A DNA stretch of 64,000 nt from Flammulina velutipes. Its lineage: Eukaryota; Basidiomycota; Agaricomycetes; Agaricales; Physalacriaceae. Positions 1-12,708 of the stretch are shown in pieces (positions within the stretch are counted from its first letter, which is position 1; each line of letters opens with the position of its first letter). The stretch is from the NCBI GenBank assembly GCA_011800155.1, contig CM022374.1, positions 1,240,001-1,304,000 on the forward strand, written 5' to 3'. A program made the translations under genes and the position numbers. Under the pieces are notes generated by a model. That model did not search any database. It saw only the letters and a program-made list of their open reading frames with translations, and was not told the DNA's origin.

Positions 1-1524
1 TCTTTGATATGTGTGGACGCAAGTTCTCTATCAAGACGGTGTGCATGGCTGCGAAACAAATGGTGTCTACTGCTTTCCCGCTCCGCTTGTCTTTAGCCAG
101 GAACTGATGCGGAATCTCGCTCGCCCTAGGTCACCCGCGTACAAGCAATCCACGAAAAGTCGTTAATCTATCGCGATATAAAGCCGGACAATTTCCTCAT
201 CGGTCCTCCAGGAACAAAGACGGCGAATACGATTCACATAATCGGTGCGTAACGAACTCGAAGCGCCGGTGTCCTTGGGAGCTAATGTGGGCGCTAGACT
301 TTGGTATGGCAAAACATTATCGGGATCCCAAATCAAAGGTGCATATTCCGTACCGGGAGCGCAAGTCCCTGTCTGGAACCGCCCGTTACATGTCTATCAA
401 TACCCATCTCGGCCGCGAACAATCACGTCGCGATGACCTTGAATCACTCGGGCATGTTTTCATGTATTTCCTTCGCGGTGGATTACCATGGCAAGGACTG
501 CGAGCGGCGACCAACAAACAGAAGTATGAGAAAATTGGAGAAAAAAAACAGACAACGGCTATCAGCGAGCTTTGCGAAGGCTTCCCAGGTATGTGTGGTT
601 CGTATATCTTCTTAGTGTTTGCTGAGATCCGCTCCAGAGGAATTCGCCATCTACATGAACTATGTTCGAAAGCTCGGATTCGAGGAGACACCAGACTATG
701 ATTTCTTGCGGGACCTATTCTCAAAAGTGTTGAAGACACTGGGGGAGCCCGAGGACGGTGTTTTCGACTGGATGCTCATCAACGACGGCAAGGGATGGCA
801 AGCCAACAATGCAAGTCTTTTGGCATCAGTTCTATCATCACTTTGATTAACGTTGGTTGGATTTTAGTCGAGTTCGCATCATCTCGCACAGGCACACGCC
901 AATGCTTCATCACCTCAAGGCCAGAGAGAACACCGGCGAGAGCGCGACCATGGCGGCCGTCACCGAAGCTCGCGCGCTCAACAGGATTCACCTTCCAATG
1001 GTGTTGTTCTTAGCCCAGCTCCTGCCCACGTCAAGGCGTCTCGACGACCAGGGGGCCAAGAGCGCGGCAACTCTTCCCGGGATATTGGCAGTGTCCAACC
1101 ACTTGCACCCACCAGCCGGCGCGCCAGTCAACAACAGCGCGAGGCCAGTGCTCTTGCGAGTGTAGGACTAGCGACACCTCATCCATATGCGACTGCTCCC
1201 AGTCCCAATGGGTACCGATCCGGCCGTGGACCTGCAGAGAGAGACTACGGCCGTCATTCGCCGAATCCCAATGCACTGGGCAACGGGACCGGCTTGCAAC
1301 ACAATGGATCAGATTCGTTCCTGTATGGCGCGCAAGTCGCCGCCAAGAACGGAACCAACTCGCGAGAGGGTACTACGACAGGTGGTACTGGTCCTTTGCA
1401 TGCCCACGGTGGCGCACGAGGCATGGTTGTGTATGACCGTGACCAAATGGCCCGGGTGGGTGAGCAGGACGAGGACATGGGCCGTCCGCGTGGTTTCTGG
1501 AGCGTGTTCTGTTGTCGAGCATAG
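1..1524 (+). CDS. Casein kinase 1, Yck/CK1-gamma-like, membrane-anchored (5' partial)
   Basis: Serine/threonine kinase of the casein kinase 1 family, cut by the left edge of the window. Exons 1-62, 130-244, 298-588, 638-810, 868-1524. Visible kinase motifs are [12 protein letters not shown] (catalytic loop), [12 protein letters not shown] (DFG segment), the CK1-specific [16 protein letters not shown] block and [16 protein letters not shown]. After the kinase domain comes a roughly 220-residue low-complexity tail rich in Ser, Gln and Gly, ending [11 protein letters not shown] Cys pair at the extreme C-terminus is the lipidation signal of yeast Yck1/2, so plasma-membrane attachment is inferred. 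The fourth intron (811-867) starts GCAAGT rather than GT; the only nearby GT donor would break the frame, while the GC donor keeps a clean 219-codon exon to the stop. The intron 1 boundaries are less certain than the others. Confidence 0.92.
811..867 (+). other. GC-AG intron in the casein kinase 1 gene
   Basis: 57-nt intron with donor GCAAGT and acceptor TTTTAG. It is phase 0: the upstream exon ends in GWQANN and the downstream exon opens [13 protein letters not shown], as in Yck-type tails. Using the GT four bases downstream would shift the frame. Confidence 0.8.
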
Positions 1525-2766
1525 CGGGTCTGTTGCTGGACGAGATGAGTTCTCTTATGTGATGCATGCCCTCATGTCTATGATATTTATTTTTTCGGTG
1601 TGTATAACTGGTTCTTTATGATATAAAATGAGATATGAGTCTGACAAGGTTTTCTGTAGGTTCTTTGCACATAGATTCACCATCCCCTCGCACGATCTAC
1701 GATCTACACATTCACTCCTCATACTTAATCATATTTTCCCGCACGCTATCTCTCTCATTTTCTTTTGTGAACGGGGTTGGTTAGTCGTATTAGTATGATG
1801 CTGCCCGGACTCTGCAGAGGCGGGCGCCACCCCATCACTTGTATTATCATAAACTATTGTGAGCTTGGATTTAATCTTTATAACATGGCGTTGGGTCGCA
1901 AGCTGGAAGGGTCCACTGACTGAAAATGTTACAGTACTCTACGATACTTGAATGAACACTTGCTATCCAGTCTTGATCCAGTCCCACAAATGTTGTGCTT
2001 CAATCAGTGCAAATAGGTTGTCTTCATTCTCTCAAGACTCAAGGCAGATGTATAGACGGGGAACGGTTCTGAGAGGTAAATCAAGACATAAACTTGCGCT
2101 GATACATAACGTGGAGATGGCGATATGGTCCAGCGTACCTCTCCGGATCCACGATATCCAGACGCATTATACATACACCTTTCATACCAGCTGAAGGTTG
2201 TCTATCTCCTGTTATGGCCAGTACTTCTGCGATGATGTGTTATTTATCCAAGTAAAAATCCAGAGATTTAGGGATTACATCTGGCATGAGCGGGAGCCAT
2301 TCTTGAGAGCTAGGGTTTTGCGTCGTGCCACGGTGACGGGACAATGTGACCCCGTGATCAGGAAATTAAGGATGTGGCGCTGGGTGTCTGTGAGGTTGTT
2401 TGAATTAGTGAGACGCTCGACCAGATGGCAGTAATCCCAATAGCACCACATCATATCCTTTGCCATAACTCTGAAATTCAGTCACGGAAAAACTGTCTTG
2501 AGAAAGTCTTAACGTCGTTGGGTTCGAGGGAAACATTTGAGTGGTAGTGTCGGAGCTTGTGTCATGGAGAATAATACTTCTAGGGTATGTTGCTAAATAT
2601 AAAGCATACTATTCATATTTTAGTGTACGGTATAGAGTGGCTTGTACTGTTCTTGGTGTAGAATTATATTCAGCCACCGTCGGAGAATGCCGGGAGATCA
2701 CTTATCTCTGTACGACCGTGCGTGCAAGGTTGCTGTAACATTAACTGGAGCTATTCTTGCCTAGCG
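1525..2766. other. Intergenic region, no gene seen
   Basis: Contains the 3' end of the kinase transcript and the promoter of the PFK-2 gene. Open frames here are short, lack family features and do not splice into anything recognisable. No repeat or RNA gene is evident. Confidence 0.6.
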
Positions 2767-5040
<2,274 letters not shown>

Positions 5041-6002
5041 CAAATGGGGGAGAATGAATCTAACAGATTGTACTACGTCGAACAACGGACTTTACGGAAA
5101 GGCTACATCCACTCATGAAGCTTCTAGACCGCGATTTGGTCCGAATGTTGGGCGGTAGGTGATCCTAGGTGAACAGCAATGTTTGAAAGCGCCACAGCTG
5201 AGCTGCCCCGGGACGATATCAACGTTTCTAACGAAATGAAGTTCGGAACTGCCAAGAGAGGCATAACGAACGTGCGAGCTGGAAGTCACGCCAAGAGAGA
5301 TTCAGAATCCGCTCAAACGTGCGGGTTGGGTCTTCGACTCGACTGTTATCTAGTCCAACTCAGAAGGAAAGGTTAACAGATCTGCGCCACATACTCCGGG
5401 AGTCGGAGCATTTGTGATGAGATTGTCAGGGCTCGGAGTTCTAAAGCGTTCCGTTCTTGCATTGGAATCGCCGGACCGCTGTTAGTGCCAGGGATGTGCC
5501 CCAAGGAGATCTCTCTACAGTATCTTGCAGGACGCGTCGTGTAGTTGCGGCCGTAAAATACAATATTATAAACGGTCAGGCGGAGGAAAACACCGAATCC
5601 GAGGTTGCATACGGAGAAGGAAGGACGTGTTAGGCTAGTGGGCTCTAGATTGGAAGCGAAGAACTGAGGATCATGGGGGTGTGAGTTTCCAAGGCATTCA
5701 TTCGGTAGATATACGACATGAAAGATGCTCATTAATGAGGTGTATACGACGACCGAGAACGATATCGAACGAGCTGGAACTCGTTGGGGAGATAGGCAAC
5801 TGGTACGATACTTCTAGAGAAAGTAGAAATGGGCCGATTTAGGCCAGGGTCTAACGGGGAAAAGGGTGGCGCGCGTGACATAATCGTTACAACCCCATAA
5901 TTTTGGCTGTACTCTGATTCGCTATATAACTAGGTCTTCGAGAACGGAATTCCCTTCATCTCTCACCGTCTAACCATCACCACTACTACCACTGCAGCCA
6001 AA
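5041..6002. other. Intergenic region with short open frames only
   Basis: Just after the PFK-2 stop (about 5070-5160) there is a short frame reading like [20 protein letters not shown], without a start or splice context. A 119-codon minus-strand frame (5373-5732) has no recognisable feature. The last 120 bases are the promoter of the next gene. Confidence 0.5.
5923..5929 (+). promoter_or_regulatory. TATA-like box upstream of the 6003 gene
   Basis: TATATAA lies about 75 bases before the ATG at 6003, which sits in a good context (GCCAAAATG) after a pyrimidine/CACTACC-rich leader. Confidence 0.55.
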
Positions 6003-6464
6003 ATGTTCCGCTCGCTGGCAACAAAGTCCTATTCGTCATTCAAGGCGGCGCCGACGCGTTCATTCCATTCCCCGTTCGCTGTCCTCGGTTCCCAAATGAC
6101 CAGCACCCCACCACCGTCCGCCAACCCAGGATGGTACGAGAAACAATCCGACTTCTCCCACGAACCCTTCCCCTCGCAATCTGGCCAGAACATGTACGTG
6201 GTCTCCGAGCCAGACCCCGCGGACACACACTACCAAGTCCCGTCGGGCGCGTACCCAACATCTGCGCCGTACATCAGCTACTCGCCTGCCGAGGCGCCAC
6301 CATCCAAGGGCGTGCAATTTAGCTCGACCAGGAATGGGTTCGCACATCCTGTGACCAAGGCTGCTCTTGCTGCCAGGTTCTCGACCGTCCCCGGTCAGAT
6401 GAACGAAGGCACTGCTCACGAGCTCGCAACGCAGCCGGACTCAAAAGCGGCGAAACGCAAATAA
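6003..6464 (+). CDS. Small probable mitochondrial protein, function unknown
   Basis: Single-exon gene for 153 aa. The first 25 or so residues (MFRSLATKSYSSFKAAPTR) are rich in Arg, Lys, Ser and Ala and free of acidic residues, as in a mitochondrial presequence. The rest is Pro/Ser/Tyr-rich and has no domain I recognise; the C-terminus is basic (KAAKRK). A TATA-like box and a favourable start context support it as a real, probably well-expressed gene. Function is not assigned. Confidence 0.75.
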   Translation: MFRSLATKSYSSFKAAPTRSFHSPFAVLGSQMTSTPPPSANPGWYEKQSDFSHEPFPSQSGQNMYVVSEPDPADTHYQVPSGAYPTSAPYISYSPAEAPPSKGVQFSSTRNGFAHPVTKAALAARFSTVPGQMNEGTAHELATQPDSKAAKRK

Positions 6465-7240
6465 GCCTCTCTGGTATGTCCCTCCTTCTCAATTCAATCG
6501 TCCTTGGGTCTCATGATATCCTTCCAGTTGTCGCTGTGAATTTTAAATCTTCCTCTTTATTCCTTGAACTGCACTTGTACTACCACCCACCTTACCGTAC
6601 CACATGTATTGCTTTGCGCCATCTTGACGAACTAGAACTGCTTTTAGACGATATTTTTCGGAGACTTGAACGACGCGTCGTTGAGATTGCGGGGTTTTGG
6701 CCCTGGATGGATTGACATGTAACAGGCAGGCAGGCAGGCTATTCTCTGATCAGATCTGCTCAGTGCTCGAGCGCTGCTCCCTGCGTCCGACCTCCTTCAA
6801 TGACAATGTTCAAGCGTCATATAACCATTCGCTGTACTTATAACTTAGTAGGAGCGGAAGTCACTCTACATGTCTCGGGATGAGAGTTTTAGTTCCGTGG
6901 ATGTCAGAAGGTGTTGAATATGCATATGGGCCACGTCGCGGTATTTCTATCTATGCCTTCATCTCGTATAATGACAAGTATACGAGCTTCAGAGCCTTCG
7001 TTTTTGTTGAAGCGTACGGTTGTTTGACTGCATTTTCTGAACAACATCGGATCGACCGAACCGATTCCCCGGGCCCCAACGAATTTATTCAAACACATGT
7101 GATTTTAACACGCTGAAAAAGCAGCACAGTCATGATGATTCCATCTTTGACGTTGTACGACGACTACTCGAACTTGAAGGGCGACGACTGCACGGTGTCT
7201 CGACGCTTTCACGACCTAGTCGATAGACAAGCAAGCGACG
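6465..7240. other. Intergenic region with a CAGG microsatellite
   Basis: Holds a short tandem repeat of CAGG, four units, at 6724-6739. Otherwise only short frames; no gene, RNA or mobile element recognised. Confidence 0.6.
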
Positions 7241-8863
7241 ATGATTGGCAAAAGCATGCAAGCCTACATCGGAGTACGGCTGCTTATCACTCTGTTCCGT
7301 CTCGTTACTCCTGCGAGCTTTGCTTGGGTCCTAGCATCTAGTGCTCGTCGTGTCAGTCTTTTCACGCCATGGTTGAACCTTGTAGTCATACCCGAAATCT
7401 TGTTCTATCTCTGCTTCTATATCCCGAGGCGCAAGTCAATCCAAAAAGTACGCCCTTCTATTGAACTTCTATTCCACGCAAAGTCTGATTTTCGTTTAGG
7501 CCGCTCTGCACATGCCAGATCGGCTTACCGAATTTGAAAGACGCGAGCTTTTCGACAATTGCGCCCACAACGCGAGCAACCTCCCTCGATGGCTGCTCAC
7601 TTCCGACGTGACCCTCGCCGGCCGCGATAACGTCGTTGATTGGATATTGTGGGCGTTCTTCGACACCAGGGCTGAAGGCTTAGAGAAGGAGGAGCTCGTG
7701 GAATGGCACAACGAGATAGACTCATATGTGACGAGATTGGAGGAAGTTGTTGGCCATCGCTTCCCCCCTGGGCGTAACAACGACATCAAACCTATGAGGC
7801 TGACGATAGACCCGGTGGAGATGGTGCATAGGCCGTTGACTTGGTATCTTGTCTCTATGTTTCCTCTTTCAGTCTGGAATACTCCCACTAACATACCATT
7901 TGGTAGGTTGTGGGCCTTATCGAACTGTATACTGCCAGCATGCTGGCTTCGTGTGGATTGAAACATTACGCCCCGAAGAAATGGTTCCTTTCATTCCCTC
8001 CTCGACCATGGACATTTCTTTCACGCGAAGCGGCAACGCCGCACGTCCCCTACTGGTTCAGGCCACATCGCTCGACGACCAAAAAACCCCTCATCTTCAT
8101 CCATGGCATCGGGGTATGCAAGCTACACTCCCAGTATTTCTCGTAACTCACGTCTCTACAGATCGGTCTATTTCCATACGTCTTTTTCATGCGAGAGCTT
8201 GACCCAGAAGTGGGCGTCCTGCTGATCGAACTTCTCCCTATCAGTTCGCGCATAACTGCTAGGCCTGTGATGCATCGGCTCGCTATGCTTGACGCGTTTT
8301 ATGACACGACGAGGGCGATGGGTATCAAGGAAGCCGTGCTCGTATCCCATTCCTACGGCACAGTCGTCGCTGGTCACATTCTCCGCTCCCAACAGACGCA
8401 CGCCGACCTTCCGACGCGCATCTCGTCTTACTGCTTCATCGACCCCATTCCCTTCCTCCTGCATTTTCCGGACATCACGTACAACTTTCTCTACCGCCAG
8501 CCGAAGGACGCGAACGAATGGCTGCTATGGTTTTTTGCGAGCCAGGATGCGGACATTGGGAGGGCATTGAGGAGGCATTTCTTTTGGACGGAGAATATTC
8601 TGTTTAAGGAGCAGTTGGAGAAGGAGAAGGTGGCGGTTGTGTTGTCTGGGAGTGACCAGATTGTGCCGAGTGGAGACGTGTGGAAGTATTTGACTGGGGA
8701 GGAGATAAGAGGCGAGGAAGAGAGTCCAGATAGATGGGTTAGCTCGGATTCTGCGTTAGAGGTAACATATTACCCTCAAGCAGACCATGCGACGGTCTTT
8801 AATCGTTGGAGTACGAGGAAGGGCGTAGCAGAAGTTATAGACAGGTTATGTAGACAGGTTTGA
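7241..8863 (+). CDS. Membrane-anchored alpha/beta hydrolase
   Basis: Serine hydrolase of the alpha/beta fold; substrate unknown, a lipid or ester is likely from the membrane anchor. Exons 7241-7447, 7500-7850, 7907-8113, 8162-8863; about 488 aa. Two N-terminal hydrophobic stretches (about residues 8-30 and 40-60) suggest a membrane anchor. The oxyanion segment FIHGIG is followed by the nucleophile elbow VSHSYG, a GxSxG in which the first Gly is Ser. Candidate catalytic Asp is in SGSDQIVP and His in QADHATVF near the C-terminus. The full triad argues for an active enzyme. The start could also be the Met five codons downstream. Confidence 0.85.
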
Positions 8864-9670
8864 CGTACTTACAACATGATTGTAGATAGGACATGTAGTA
8901 TTCAATACATCTTCAATTATTCGCCAGTGGTATTCTTGTCCAGATGCTGGAAGAGATTATGCATGTATTCGGAGGGTATGTGTTACAACAAGGCTGAAGG
9001 AAGGCCTTTAGGTTTAGGGTACTGATACTTGATAATGGTATACAAGAGCGTCTGGAGAATGTGTTAGAGATGTGTTGACGAAGAGGATAGAGCGGTAACA
9101 AGTCAGAGAGCTAGGAAAATAGGTATCTGCATATTTGCACAGCGATGTCTAGTCGCCTCTTGGAAACACGGACCATAGCAGGGGTCATCATGGTGATATG
9201 AAAAGGGCGCGGTTCAGGATAGAGGCTTACCTGCGGTTTGCGTTTGACGCGTCAAAAGAGAGAAAGGGAGGATACGGAGGTTAGAGAATGGAAAATGAAA
9301 ATTTATACTCTGGCGGACTTTTAATTTATGGTGATTGCCGCGACGGAAAATGAGTGGGTCCACAACACAGTGATCCATTAAACCTTTCCTTGTACGGTTA
9401 CCACACAACTTGAACTTGAACTCGGACTAGATTCTGCTGAACAGGCCAGTCCCTCATGCCCTCGCTTTTCTGCGTAAATCTGGTTGCCCTGCTGGGCAAG
9501 ATTTCTAACTTACGCACGTGAGAGCTGTCCATGTCTCGGATTCCGAGGTCTAAGATTTCTACGGTGGCGTTGGCTTGTGTGACTAACCTCTGACAAACCT
9601 GGGGATCCAACGATGACTCATATTAGTATCTTAAACCATAACCACCACCACCACCAACATCACTGCTACA
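8864..9670. other. Intergenic region, no gene seen
   Basis: 3' flank of the hydrolase and promoter of the next gene. A run of CAC repeats (about 9640-9660) lies in the leader just before the ATG at 9671. No other feature recognised. Confidence 0.6.
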
Positions 9671-10503
9671 ATGTCTTTCATCATCTTCTTCAACAATCTC
9701 CTTGCTCGTACTCCGTTCGCTAAAGCTCCTGGGGCTGCCAACAAACTGTTCTCCAAACCGAGCGCTCACTCTCGCGCGAACAGCCAGACAGTCAATACCC
9801 CTCTTTCTGTGTCGCAGCCTCAGCTCCGAAGGCAGCGCGACGTCGAGCCGCACATGGAAAGGCGGCGTGCACATTACGCTCATCCTTCTGTCGTATCTAC
9901 TGCAGCAGCTTCGTCGTCACCTCCTATCGATCTAGCTCGCACTCAGGATGCAGGCTCCGAAGAAACGATGGACGGGATCAACAGCCTCATCCTCGCAAAG
10001 TTCAAAAGGCAATTCCCAGAGGACGGGCAGACTCGTGTAGCACCGGCGCATGGATCGCTCGTTGCCATGGTACGCTGTGGCGGGCCGAAGGGATGGGCAG
10101 TACGTTTTCCTTGCTTGTTTCGTGAAGCGCTAAGATATCTGACGAACCTTTTAATAGGTCGAGATCAAAGACCCATTAGCAAGCGAAATTCCGAACCCCA
10201 CCAAACGGACTCAGAGCACTGGCGCTTCCTTCCCTTCTGATTCTGCCCCAGCCCTGTCCCAGCAACAGCTTGAAGTCATCGAAGGCCTCAATCGCATGCT
10301 TGTGAAGAAATACAAGAAAACTCTTCCTGAGAATGGTCAAGTAATCATGGTGCCTGCCCATGGCGCTGTCATGGCCAGAGTTAGATGCGGCGGACCTGAT
10401 GGATGGGCCGTAAGTTTCTTAAGCTCCCGCTTCATTACTTGGCTAATCATCGGAATACGCATAGGCCCAAATTAACCCGGACCTTGACCTTCAGGTGGTC
10501 TGA
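9671..10503 (+). CDS. Small protein with two tandem copies of a GGPxGWA repeat
   Basis: Exons 9671-10099, 10158-10409, 10465-10503; 239 aa. I do not recognise the family. Exon 1 and exon 2 each end with one copy of a roughly 45-residue unit: a helix-like start (INSLILAKFKRQFPEDGQ and LNRMLVKKYKKTLPENGQ), then PAHGSLVAMVRCGG or PAHGAVMARVRCGG, then GWA directly at a phase-0 splice donor. This is best explained by duplication of an exon. Exon 3 encodes only 12 residues (AQINPDLDLQVV). The N-terminus is Ser/Ala/Arg-rich and could be a targeting sequence, but this is not clear. Confidence 0.75.
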
Positions 10504-11107
10504 GGATTGTTCTACCTGGCGTTTCTTTCAACTAGACCTCCGACTCCGATTTTTCAATTTCTCCTTCGATACCCCTCATTCTGGACGACTTGCTCTCATA
10601 AACGCTTTGGACCATCAACACTATCAACTTCTATAATCGACCTATAATTCTGCCTACTATATCACACCAACATTTAATCGACAGGGCCAGCAGTTCGTAA
10701 AGGAATACTGAGAAGAGACGGGGACTGGGAGATGGGCACACAGTTAATCACCGCTGAATCCGGCGTCCGTAGTGGGATACCGTGAAAGCGAGCTATATTA
10801 GAGTGTTGTTTGTATACCAGAGTTGGATTGTATATCAAACTGGACGAATTTTAGTCTCAATGAATGTTTGTTACGTCGTAGTCTCTAGGCGAATTCGTAC
10901 ATAATATTTATCGAACGCCACATTAGATCGTGAGTTAATCGTAGACTGGATTGTGGATCTATGAGTGACGTCTTGCGGAAGTCTGACAGTCATACTTGAG
11001 GGTTACACGGTTAAGCCGCATTTTTCTGAAGCTGTACCAGGCGAGTACATTACATAGCAAAAGATTGAAAAAAAATGACTACACAAGTATCAACAACCAA
11101 CAGAACA
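10504..11107. other. Convergent intergenic region
   Basis: Shared 3' flank of two convergent genes. Only short open frames; nothing else recognised. Confidence 0.6.
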
Positions 11108-12568
11108 CTACTTTCTCGTCCTCTTCTTCACCTCCTCCTCCTTGCAGGCATGTAACATGATCTTATTAGGATGACCAGGAGTCATGCCAGAGTGTCCCTT
11201 GGACCAATCATACGAGACGGCGTACGCGAAAATGTTACCGTTGTGGTTGAAGCCAGTGCAGGCAATGGGCCCAGGAGCGGCATCGAAAGCTTACGGTAGA
11301 ATGAGTTGAGAAATAGAAGGAGATAGGAGAAACACGTACACTTCAGACGAGTCCGCGCGTCTTTGTCCCAGAAGTGGATGGTGCCGTCAGATCCTACGGT
11401 GTGTTAGAAAGAATGACGGAGAGTGGACAGCGTGCTTACCACAGGTGGAGAATGTACCATGCACGGGATGGAAGGAGATATCGTTGACGGCGTAGACCAT
11501 ACCTTGGTCTTTCGAGTTAGCCACAGTGTCCTTTCGGTGACACTTGAAAGAAAAGTTGTTGCTAAAAGAAGGTCAATCAACAGGAATAATCAGAGCGGTG
11601 TTCCACGTACGCGCTGTCTTTATCTTCAACGTATCTAATAATAGGTTTGTAAGCGTACTAAAATCGAAAGGGTACACATACTGAATTGCAACACGGCCTT
11701 CAATACTACCAACGGCAAAGCCTTGCTGTGTCGAGGCAGTAAAGCAAGAGACTACGCGTGATTGCCATTTTAGAGGGGATTGTATCGTCTAAGAACGGCT
11801 TGAGAGGAGTCAATTACGACTGGGTAGTGACTAACCTTGTACGCGGATGTTGGATTGCTGAGGTTGAATATCTGAATGTGGCGCTCTGCGGTTCCGACGA
11901 CCATGAGTGGATATTGAACATCAAAAGTGTAACATCTTTCTGGTAACGTGACGCTGGCGATGGGCTGGGGGGCGCGGAGGTCCCAGTACTGTGTGGCGTT
12001 TAGTGCGAATATGAGACAACAAACGATGTCACGCGCCTTTATAGTTTTATCCCAGCTGCCTGTGGCCAAAATACCCATTCCGGGCGTTTCTACCCATTTC
12101 ACGGATTTAATGGGCGCATCGTGCTGAGCTACCTGGGTCGTTTGGCCAGTGGCAACATCAAACATTCGACCTGCGTTGTCTGCGCCGCCAGACATAATCT
12201 TGTTCCCTTCCTACAGACTGCCGTTGGATGCTTGTTGTCTTTGAACGATTTCACTGCGCACCTTGTTCCAGCACACTGAAAGCACAGGTCCTTGGTGTTG
12301 ATACATAGCCTTGCCTTGCGTCTGCCCGTTTGCGCCTACTTCATAGATCCGCACCTGGGAGTATCGTGAGCGACGCGTCTACAAGTAAAGCAAGCTGTTC
12401 TACGCTGTTGTCCCAACTGCCGACCGCAAGATAGTCTGCCTGGCCAGAGAAAGCCAACGAGGAGATAGAATCCGGGGGAGGGTCTGCGACTTCAATGTCC
12501 TTGTCGGTGGACGCACTTGTGCTGGCTGCGCCAACGCCTGTCGACGTCGAAGAGCCAAAGAACGACAT
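11108..12568 (-). CDS. rae1: mRNA export factor Rae1/Gle2 (WD40)
   Basis: WD40 propeller that binds the GLEBS motif of a nucleoporin and acts in mRNA export at the nuclear pore and in spindle control. Exons on the minus strand: 12404-12568, 12262-12354, 12037-12210, 11836-11988, 11682-11788, 11611-11634, 11440-11561, 11340-11393, 11108-11289; 357 aa, normal for the family. Diagnostic stretches are the MSFFG start, AVGSWDNSVRIYEV, MSGGADNAGRMFDV, ATGSWDKTIKYWDLR, QSPLKWQSRVVSCF, NNFSFKCHRK and the Rae1-specific end SYDWSKGHSG with a basic KKRTRK tail. One exon is 24 nt. Intron 11989-12036 appears to use a GC donor. It shares a 140-bp promoter with the divergent F-box gene. Confidence 0.95.
11989..12036 (-). 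other. Probable GC-AG intron in rae1
   Basis: 48-nt intron with donor GCGCGT and acceptor CACACAG. It joins DKTIK to YWDLR, which is continuous in Rae1 proteins. The alternative GT donor 12 nt downstream keeps the frame but would insert ARDI into a beta-propeller blade and leave a 36-nt intron. Confidence 0.65.
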
Positions 12569-12708
12569 TTCGCGGGCGATATCGAGCGCGGTGTCGATGA
12601 GTGTAAAGAATAAAAGGACGCCTGTGACAATGTGACAGGTGACTCCTCGCTTCCGCCACCAATAATGCTGCGACGCTAACGATATAATTAGGAAGGAAGG
12701 AAATCGTA
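12569..12708. promoter_or_regulatory. Bidirectional promoter, rae1 / F-box gene
   Basis: 140 bases separate the two divergent start codons, so both promoters must overlap here or extend into the neighbouring gene. No clear TATA box seen. Confidence 0.5.

Noticed and set aside
1790..1850. GC-rich possible stem-loop in the first intergenic region
   Set aside because: Pairing is short and there is no match to a known RNA or terminator.
5373..5732. 119-codon minus-strand open frame
   Set aside because: It has an ATG but no family features, odd composition and no splice or promoter support.
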